Below, piece after piece: positions 56,180 to 64,000 of a stretch of DNA of 64,000 nt (position 1 is the first letter of the stretch; each line of letters opens with the position of its first letter). The DNA is taken from assembly GCA_038373865.1 (NCBI GenBank), contig JAXGGA010004685.1:21533-85532 (forward strand). The letters run 5' to 3'. Both the position numbers and the translations under genes were made by a program. Under the pieces are notes generated by a model. That model was not told the DNA's origin, did not search any database, and saw only the letters and a list, made by a program, of their open reading frames with translations. This stretch comes from Uloborus plumipes (Eukaryota > Arthropoda > Arachnida > Araneae > Uloboridae).

Positions 56180-56426
56180 AATTGAAGGGTCAAGTGGATA
56201 AAGGTGGTATGTGACATTTTTTTAAATTTCTAGAAATAGCTTTAAAAAAAGTGTTATTTTTTTAATGGGTTTTTCTCAACGGTTAAAACGAGGTCATATT
56301 CTTAGTTACCTACTATTTCTGTGACTGACAGGACATAATACTGATGGAGTTATCACCTTCATCCATGGTAAAAATTGAGTTTCAAAAATTGTCATACATA
56401 TCACCTTTATCCACTTGCCCTTTAAT
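56180..56426. mobile_element. MITE with AAGTGGATAAAGG termini, second copy
   Basis: Starts AATTGAAGGGTCAAGTGGAT and ends, reverse-complemented, AATTAAAGGGCAAGTGGATA; AAAGGTGRTATGTGACA follows on each side. Same family as 5885-6140. Confidence 0.75.
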
Positions 56427-57139
56427 TCATGAACGTCATGCTTACTTTCAGGGACTGTTTTACATACAAAAACTGCACCTGATAGCCAACATTTGCAGAG
56501 CAGCATAGCAAAATATTTTGGATAATGTACTCACAAAATGATCCTGTGCACACTATTTCCAAGTACAGCTAGTGCTTTTGAGCTTCAACACTGATCCAAC
56601 GGTTGTGACGACTGACGAGTGACATCCGTCATTTGTGCGCTACAAGTGTCACAACTTGCGTCTAGGTTCTGCTCCTTATGAGATTTCCTCTAGACTTGAA
56701 GCTTCAAAGTTCATTCAAGACTCAGAGGAAATACTCAACAGGGACAGAGCAATAGCATCATCAGGAGCGAACTTGGCCCTTCTTGAAATTCTCTTTCTGA
56801 AATTTTGATATAATTTGCAAATCGCATTAGAATTAGTTGCTGCATTATGCTTTCAAAAGAACACCACTTGAATTTAGCATTTAGCATTTTACTTTGATCA
56901 ACATTCATGAAAGTATTAACAGAATACAATGCGTTATGCTTCTACAGCTGTGAGGGGTAATTTTCAACCATTTTAAAAAAAAAAAAATTCCAAAATTAAT
57001 GGCCACAAAACTCAATTTAAATCTTCCTCTTTTGTGTCATCAAGGAGGGTATTTTATGAATTCCATTGGTTCCTGGGAGGAGCTTAGGCCCCTTAGCCCC
57101 CTCCGTAGGAGCGCCACTGCCCTGGGTTACGCTAAATCC

Positions 57140-57340
57140 TCATCTTCCACCCCATACCAGTGTTTGGCCAGATCTGCATTTGGTCAGCGGTTTTTGGGGT
57201 GGTGAATTAAGCTGGCGATGTTCGACACAGGACCAGATTTGTATCTGAATCCACGGCGTCTGGAGTCGTGAGTGGTTTTCGAACTGTTCCATAAGGACAG
57301 CAGAGATGTAGCGGGGTCCTCCGTCCTGGAGATACATAGC
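57140..57340 (-). pseudogene. possible mariner-type transposase fragment
   Basis: The minus strand contains YLQDGGPRYISAVLMEQFE, resembling the QDGAPPHY block of mariner-type transposases, with a frame change afterwards and a possible TPKTADQMQIW remnant. It is short and decayed; a chance match cannot be excluded. Confidence 0.4.
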
Positions 57341-57837
57341 GTGATAAAACTGAAATTTTGTTAAAATGCCGAGCCGCCTTATTTCATTTCATGCAGTAGA
57401 AAGGGATCCGCGAAAATCAGAGAAAAAAGGCAGCTGGTGGTCGTGACAAAAAAGTTTGAAAATCACGTCAATAGAAAATTTTTGTGCAAATCAAATAGCT
57501 GAAGATTTTTCTGCTGAATTATGAAGTAAATTGCTTTTGCAGTTACTCAGAAGTACATTTCAGAGTTATAAATCTTTAATTTATTACTTGTGCAATTTCT
57601 CTTTTTCAATAGGTGAATACGTAATTCAGATATTAGTCGGTTTGATTCTGCTCCAGGTGAGTTTGCCCATCGTCTTGAAATTTCATATTTCATTCAAGAC
57701 TGAGAGGCTATACTCACTAGGCGCAGAACAGCCGTCTCTCAGTGATGACATGCATCTTCTTTCCTTTCAAGCAATCATGGGATACATAGTTCCGATTGAT
57801 AAGATTGCGGATAACCTTCCACTCGACGAATCCACAG

Positions 57838-58023
57838 TAAAGGCCCGGTTTCCTAGGAGTGAAATCGTCGATCCCTGTCGAGGCGACAGACGCCGCCACC
57901 TTGTGCGCATGCGCCTAAGCCGCAGATTGACGTCGCTTCACGCCACGCTCCAATCAAACTGTTTCTGATTCCAGCGTGCGTCGCGCCCGGCGTCTGCGAC
58001 GATTCTAGGAAACCAGCCCTTAA
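57838..58023 (+). mobile_element. GC-rich PIF-like MITE, copy 2
   Basis: Between TAA flanks (57838-57840 and 58021-58023) the ends read AGGCCCGGTTTCCTAGGAGT and, reverse-complemented, AGGGCTGGTTTCCTAG. Same family as 53721-53909 in the opposite orientation; matching interior includes GATTGACGTCGCTTCA and the CCAATCAAACTG block. Confidence 0.85.
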
Positions 58024-60519
58024 GAGAAAGCGTGCAGCTTCTGTTGGCTAGGTCTGGTAGGCTGGAGTACTTTTCGATAAAGTCCAGATATAGAAGGCTG
58101 TCTTGGCTCCTGTGCCTGTTGATGTTAGCTGTACATATTGGAATGGCCGTCTTTCCAACTACTGTCTAGCATTTTTTCGCGAAACCTCCGTCGAATCTTA
58201 ATACGCGCCAAGTCTCTTCTTACTTTCTCGAAATAGAAGGGAAATGCAACGAGGAAGTAGCAAACGAACAAAAGCTGAAGGCATCGGGAATTGTGCATCC
58301 TAAACCTATCTCCCCTTTTTCAAATGGAAGCGTTCTTGGCTGCCATGCGCACAATACGCAAACATACAGTATGACCTTCTTTTATTATCAGTTACTTTTA
58401 TACTTTTAAATGTGGTACATATATGCAGCATCACTTTCACTTATTAACTCCATAGTAATTCTTAGTTTCAATAGACCATTTCAAGTACATTGACTTTTCC
58501 AAGTCCCCCCCCCCCCTCCTTTCACTTTAAAATGTTCATTTGTTTATTTTATTTTATTTTTATGCTTTATATGTTTTATTTTTTGAAAAATAATATTATA
58601 CTCTTTCTTATTTTTAACTCGGATCTTTTTAAGTAATTTCTATTTCATATTATTAGCAAGCGCTTCTTCTTCACCTTCTTCTTCTTCTTCTTTTTTTTTT
58701 TTTTTTTTTTGTACAACAAATAGTGCCTTTCATAAAGTTAAGCTAGTAATAGCAGGTACGGCATGAATCAATGGTTAAAATTAAAAATAAAAACTACTAG
58801 GACAGGAAAATGAACACACGATGTTCATTTCATCGCCATTTCCCACAAGAGCACCCTTCCATAAGGCAATCTCCAGGACTTGGGGAGGGATTTGCTTCAG
58901 CTAGATTTGCAAGCGGACTTCTCAAGTTCTCTGAAGGAAGCAAGTTCTCTCCGAAGGTAGCAAAGGACTCTACCTAAGTTACGAAAATTGCTGTAATTAT
59001 ACAGTTTTACCTAAGCAAATCTCACAGTGATATTAAATCTCCTAGCTGTCATAGACTTTCTTTACACCAACAGCCTCACTGAATTTATCTGACTCCTGCT
59101 ATATTGGAGGATCATTAAAAACAACAATAACGGATAGTCTTAATACCTATCAGGGTGACTTTGTGGATGTTTTCCAAATATTTCCCCGTTTCTTCATTGT
59201 TACAAACGAATTTTCTAAAACTGACTACTTTTTGGGTTCTGGGTTGGGCTACGGGATTTTGAACAAACTGTTGAAAGTTCTTATTCATTTCAAATTAATT
59301 ACTAAAAAACATGCTGCACAAGGTGGGTTTTTGCTTCTAAGTGTTTTATATTTCCAAAATAGGTTGATGGCTCTGTTACTAAGATATTAACGTAAGAACC
59401 AACAGTCTGAATCTAAAGCCGCCATATTGCACCTTAAAGCATAGTTAAATAAATACTCACGAGCATTTTTTCTGGATGAAATGAAGCTTGCATGACTGAA
59501 CTTCTTAAAACAGAAAGTTAATAAATGAAGACCCAACGAAATTTTCAAAAGTTAGGAGAGAGTAAATTTTTTTTCGGTGAGTGTCTCCTTTTATTCTTGT
59601 ATTTTTTCCGTCTAGCGACTCAGGATTGGTCCGTTCTGATGTCATCTAATTAACATACATATGCAACATTTTGATTGGGAGAGACGATATAATCACCATT
59701 GTGTAATTAAAAATCTACTATATACTCTTGTTACGGCTGCGTAGACAGATTACTGTTCCACGAATTCGAAACTGGGTTAGTGCGTAAGAGTTGCCAAAAC
59801 ACTTGACAATAAATAATGAAACATTTAAAAACGGAATCGACAGTAATAATCAATGATATCATGATATTTATTATTTTTTTAAAAGTGGGATGTCTAGCCA
59901 GATTATTATGGTTTATTTTTACTACGCGGGAATTGCAAAAAATTTCCCAATATTAAAAAAAAAAAATGATTTTTTTTGGGTCGCAATAATGTTTTACTTT
60001 TTGGTCAAAAAAAGGGTGAGGGGGCAAAGTCCCTTCACTTTTGGAAGTGAAGGGGCAGTCGCCCACTCATCCCCCTGTACCAGCCGCCTATGTTTGTGGG
60101 TGATGGCGAAAAACTGTTTGCATATTTGAATTCAGCTCATCATTTTACACTAAGATCAGTTTTTTTTTCATTTAACAATTTTTTTTTCTTTTCTGGTAGA
60201 CCAGTGTAATTGATAGTAATTAGTCAAACTGCAAGAGGAAAGTACCAAGAAAAATATGCAATTTTTTAACTTAATAACCTATTTTCAACGTCTCTCGCTT
60301 ATTAGTTATGTGTCACGAGCTCTCATATTTGCGTGGGATAAATTTGTTTTTGGCATAAAATATAAATTTTAATCACTCCTTTTTTTTCCATCTCCGGGAC
60401 TTTTTCAGTGCAGATCTGTTGTTGTGGCATCTTTTAGCACCCCCTCTATCCATGTAGGGAACAGGTCTTCAGTAAATATCTTTATACAGATACAGTTATG
60501 ATTTATTTTTTCAATTCAA
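58024..60519. other. intergenic stretch without recognised gene
   Basis: Contains a CTTCTTCTT/poly-T microsatellite (58665-58712) and several short open frames with no recognisable domain. No splice-supported coding exon was found. Confidence 0.4.
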
Positions 60520-61010
60520 AACACAATATTAGGGTTGGTTAGGGTAAGCGGGAACCCTTTTAGGACAGTTCGTTTTTGAATACTTATAAAAAATTTTGAA
60601 ACAAAATAATCTAAACTTAGTGACTTATTTAATCTTGGACATTAGTAATAAGCACATGTTCGGTATTATTTCCTAAATCAATGCTTTAACTATTTTTAAC
60701 GATTATATTCTTTAAAAGTATGGGTCACCCGCCCTTTATTTTCATTTAAAGTGAGCACATGTTTGTGGGTCGAACTTGATAAAGTATGAAAAATTTTAGT
60801 AATAAATATTTTTTATAAGTTCATCCATTCACGAGATAACTACTTACATTTAAATCTATGTGACAGAAAGATATAAAACAAAATACAAAACAATTGCATC
60901 TGTGAAATTCAATAAAAGCCTTTAGGCATATATTATGCTTTTACATATAAATTAGTGTCGAATAAAACATAATAGAGTCGATTAAGGTCAGTTTTCGTAA
61001 AGTAGAAAAA
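60520..61010 (-). repeat. dispersed repeat, minus-oriented copy of an inverted pair
   Basis: Reverse complement of the blocks listed for 55190-55770 (landmarks AGGGTTGGTTAGGGT, AGGACAGTTCGTTTTTGAA, TGTTTGTGGGTC, CTACTTACATTTAAATCTATG, ATAAAACATAATAGAGTCGA). Diverged by many substitutions, so the pair is old. Confidence 0.75.
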
Positions 61011-61369
61011 AAAAATAGATTGAAAAACAAAGGAAACGTTTAATGGCAGCAATTTAATTTTAATAGATAAATGTATTTATCATAGCTTCTTGCAAAAGTT
61101 ATAGTTTAAAAAAAATATATTTAAAATTTTTTTTTCCACTGATTAATCTCGGTCAAATTTTCAAGATTATAAATACTAGGCAGAGTGGCCAATTACGGCC
61201 AATTTATCTGCGCTTTCCTAATTATTGTTGATGAACTCTTGGAGTGATACAAATTTCGTAAGAAGCAACAAATTAACGCACATTTTTCAAAGAAAAAAAA
61301 TATTATTACTATTGTTATTATTATTATTTTATTCATTTACTTATTTATTATTATTATTTTATTCATTCA

Positions 61370-61410
61370 CTAGCGGTACCCGCACGGCTTTGCCCGTGGT
61401 ATAAAATTAA
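61370..61410 (-). mobile_element. Helitron 3' terminus
   Basis: On the minus strand a hairpin CACGGGCAAAGCCGTG is followed by CGGGTACCG and CTAG, with T as the next base. A hairpin about ten bases before a terminal CTRR followed by T is the defining 3' end of Helitrons. The matching 5' end is not identified with certainty. Confidence 0.7.
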
Positions 61411-61549
61411 AAGTTCATTTGTAAAAAAATGATATAGCAGAAAAAAATACTCTATTTTAGTTATAATTCAACTATAATTCCTTCAAAGTATGATATAAAA
61501 ATTTGGTATGGACCCTACACTACTTCCTTTTACGTGTAAATTTCTTAGT

Positions 61550-63984
61550 AGATGCCTTAAGTGCTAAAATAGTGCTTGAAGTGAGTAAGATAACAATTCA
61601 AACATTTGCATCCCTAGTTTGCCACGAAACAATGCAAAAAAATGTTTTACAATGATTAATCTCCTAAATATCGCCGATTTTAACATCATTCAGTAGATTT
61701 TTCGCAAAATATCGCCAATAGCGCCAAATTGAACCCAAAAAAAATTTTTTTTCGCTAAATTTATTGCCAAATTGGCGTCAAACACTTGGTGACCAAAAGC
61801 TTGGCGAGATATCGCCAAGTGGTCGCGCCAATTCATATCACTTTGGTCTGCATTGAAAGCCCTGATTACCCCATAAAAGGGGTAAATCACCCCCTTGGGG
61901 ACATTCGAATGCAACCCCAAAGATAGGTGCACAAAAATAAGCCAAAAGAAAAAATAAGAAAAATTTTGTTGCTCACAGAAACCAACAGAAATCTTACCAA
62001 AGTTTAAAAGAAGAAGAAAGTTTTCTTTCCTAACTTCAAAAACAAAATAATACATTTTCCGAAATGACATACTTTAGAAAGAACGTTGCAATATCGCAAT
62101 AAGATAGAAGTAAATATACTGAAATAGAATTGAATGCCAAATTGTAAAAAAGTCGCCAAAAAAATAATTTTTAATATTGTCCTTCATTATTTATTAAATG
62201 CAATTATTGCTGCAAATTACAGTCCAACAATAAATAATCACATTGCAAAAGTATATTTGGAGCAATTTTTTCTTTTAAACTCAACTGATCCTAAAAATTT
62301 TAAGTATTAGTCATAGAAATTTCGTGCATTATTCTTCACAATGATAATCTCTACTAATAATAAAGCTGAAGGTGGTTCTGTCTGTCCTTCTTTCTTTCTT
62401 TCTTTCTTTCTGTCTGTCTGTCTGTTACGCGCATAGCGCCAAAACCGTTCGGTCGATTTTCATGCCACTTGGCACAAAATTAGTTTGTAGCATGTAGTTT
62501 TGCACCTCGAAGCGATTTTTCGAACATTCCATTTCGTTCTTTTTCTATTCGAATTCTTAGAGGAAATTCGATAAAATAGGGAAGAAATATTCCATACACA
62601 TTTTCAAGTCTTATGTCATTCGAAAGCTTGAAATTTTCTGCACAAAATGACGTTTTTTCGAAGTTTCTACGATCATCAGGAGAGCTGTAACAATTGTTTT
62701 TAGAATCCCGAAATTCAAGGCTTACCTTCAGTAAAGCAAGCCAAACGATTCTAAAATGGCTTTGCTCGCGAATAAAATTTGTTTGAAAATAGAGATGAAA
62801 TGAATTATTTTATCAACGGAAATCAACTTTTCATGTTGTTACCATGGTTACGTTTTTATTTCGTTCTTTTTCCCTTAATAATTTTAAAAATGTATTTGTT
62901 TTTGTAACAATCCAAACTCCAAGCCTTATTAAAATTAGTCAAATGAAATATTAAAAACCGTGATAAGATGGCACCTGTCAATCAAATGAGAAATCGAGTC
63001 CTTTCCTTAAAATACAGGATACCATTCTAAATTTATCGTCTGCAAAACATATTTTACTTCATTATTAATTTATTTCAATATAAATTGCAGCAAATGGCTT
63101 GAGTGAACGAATTTAGCTTTTAATTTATCGTTTGCTGGTTGATCTTTGTCGATGTTTATTGTTTTTATTATCATTGTGAAGAATAATGCACGAAATTTCT
63201 ATGACTAATACTTAAAATTTTTAGGATCAGTTGAGTTTAAAAGAAAAAATTGCTCCAAATATACTTTTGCAATGTGATTATTTATTGTTGGACTGTAATT
63301 TGCAGCAATAATTGCATTTAATAAATAATGAAAGACAATATTAAAAATTATTTTTTTGGCGACTTTTTTACAATTTGGCATTCAATTCTATTTCAGTATA
63401 TTTACTTCTATCTTATTGCGATATTGCAACGTTCTTTCTAAAGTATGTCATTTCGGAAAATGTATTATTTTGTTTTTGAAGTTAGGAAAGAAAACTTTCT
63501 TCTTCTTTTAAACTTTGGTAAGATTTCTGTTGGTTTCTGTGAGCAACAAAATTTTTCTTATTTTTTCTTTTGGCTTATTTTTGTGCACCTATCTTTGGGG
63601 TTGCATTCGAATGTCCCCAAGGGGGTGATTTACCCCTTTTATGGGGTAATCAGGGCTTTCAATGCAGACCAAAGTGATATGAATTGGCGCGACCACTTGG
63701 CGATATCTCGCCAAGCTTTTGGTCACCAAGTGTTTGACGCCAATTTGGCGACATATCGCCAAGTTGGCAATAAATTTAGCGAAAAAAAAATTTTTTTGGG
63801 TTCAATTTGGCGCTATTGGCGATATTTTGCGAAAAATCTACTGAATGATGTTAAAATCGGCGATATTTAGGAGATTAATCATTGTAAAACATTTTTTTGC
63901 ATTGTTTCGTGGCAAACTAGGGATGCAAATGTTTGAATTGTTATCTTACTCACTTCAAGCACTATTTTAGCACTTAAGGCATCT
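61550..63984. repeat. 2.4-kb inverted repeat with two open-frame-bearing arms
   Basis: Arms 61550-62347 and 63168-63984 are near-perfect reverse complements, separated by an 820-bp loop. Each arm carries the same open frame (61690-62070 minus, 63445-63870 plus) starting MSFRKMYYFVFEVRKEN; the two differ by a short segment near their ends. The frame is F/N-rich without a known domain. Both arms contain clustered TTGGCGATAT/ATATCGCCAA motifs. Confidence 0.9.
62348..62530 (+). mobile_element. Helitron-like 5' end
   Basis: Starts TCTCTACTAATAATAAAGCT after an A. This TC start with an ACTAATAATAAAG-type block is the form seen at the 5' ends of many arthropod Helitrons. It is followed by a (TTTC)n(TGTC)n microsatellite (about 62388-62425) and blocks shared with 2318-2475. 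It begins at the inner edge of the left arm of the inverted repeat. Confidence 0.6.
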
Positions 63985-64000
63985 AGGGTTTATCCGACCA

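Noticed and set aside
62388..62425. (TTTC)n(TGTC)n tract as a regulatory element
   Set aside because: It is a simple microsatellite following a Helitron-like 5' end, as seen in related repeats.

Overview
The window is nuclear DNA from an animal, most likely an arthropod (possibly an arachnid or crustacean; the sequence does not settle which). It is AT-rich, its genes are split by long introns, and it is packed with DNA-transposon remnants, fold-back elements and Helitron-like pieces. The splice sites are ordinary GT/AG. The germline helicase Vasa carries CCHC zinc knuckles, as in crustaceans and several other invertebrates but not in Drosophila. There is no bacterial gene organisation, no CRISPR array, and I recognised no tRNA or rRNA gene.

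Only two host genes are well supported, and they lie head to head. Mannose-6-phosphate isomerase (type I) is one uninterrupted 410-codon reading frame on the minus strand (6616-7848). About 0.5 kb away, on the plus strand, the vasa gene (DDX4 family) runs from 8355 to 42108. I rebuilt vasa from 14 coding exons whose phases all agree. The product is 838 residues: an acidic, W-rich N-terminus, a short RG/FG-like stretch, eight CCHC zinc knuckles on glycine linkers, the complete DEAD-box helicase core, and an acidic tail ending in EEWG. A possible third gene begins at 51268-51366 with a TATA box, an initiator and a tiny first coding exon; the rest of it was not found.

Almost everything else is mobile DNA. 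Positions 1-6.5 kb hold a hAT end, a 260-bp tandem duplication and several MITEs. The vasa introns are inflated by nested transposons: a 3.7-kb fold-back element with coding relics in intron 3, elements with 6-bp or 8-bp target duplications in introns 4, 7 and 8, a pogo-like element inside an older repeat in intron 12, and a 2.25-kb palindrome in intron 13 that itself received a pogo-like insertion. From 42.2 kb to the end there is intergenic repeat territory: PIF/Harbinger-like and hAT MITEs, LINE fragments, a 2.35-kb element with a dense core of G/C-rich nested palindromes (46349-48696), a relic with a DUF4817-like N-terminus, a pair of inverted repeats 5 kb apart, and a terminal 2.4-kb inverted repeat next to Helitron ends.

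The most unusual material is the fold-back family ending in GGTCATTCCACGTCAAAT, one copy of which carries pieces of an uncharacterised protein family, and the G-rich hairpin cluster at 47.1-48.2 kb. Several insertions can be dated relative to each other because the matching empty site survives in the window.
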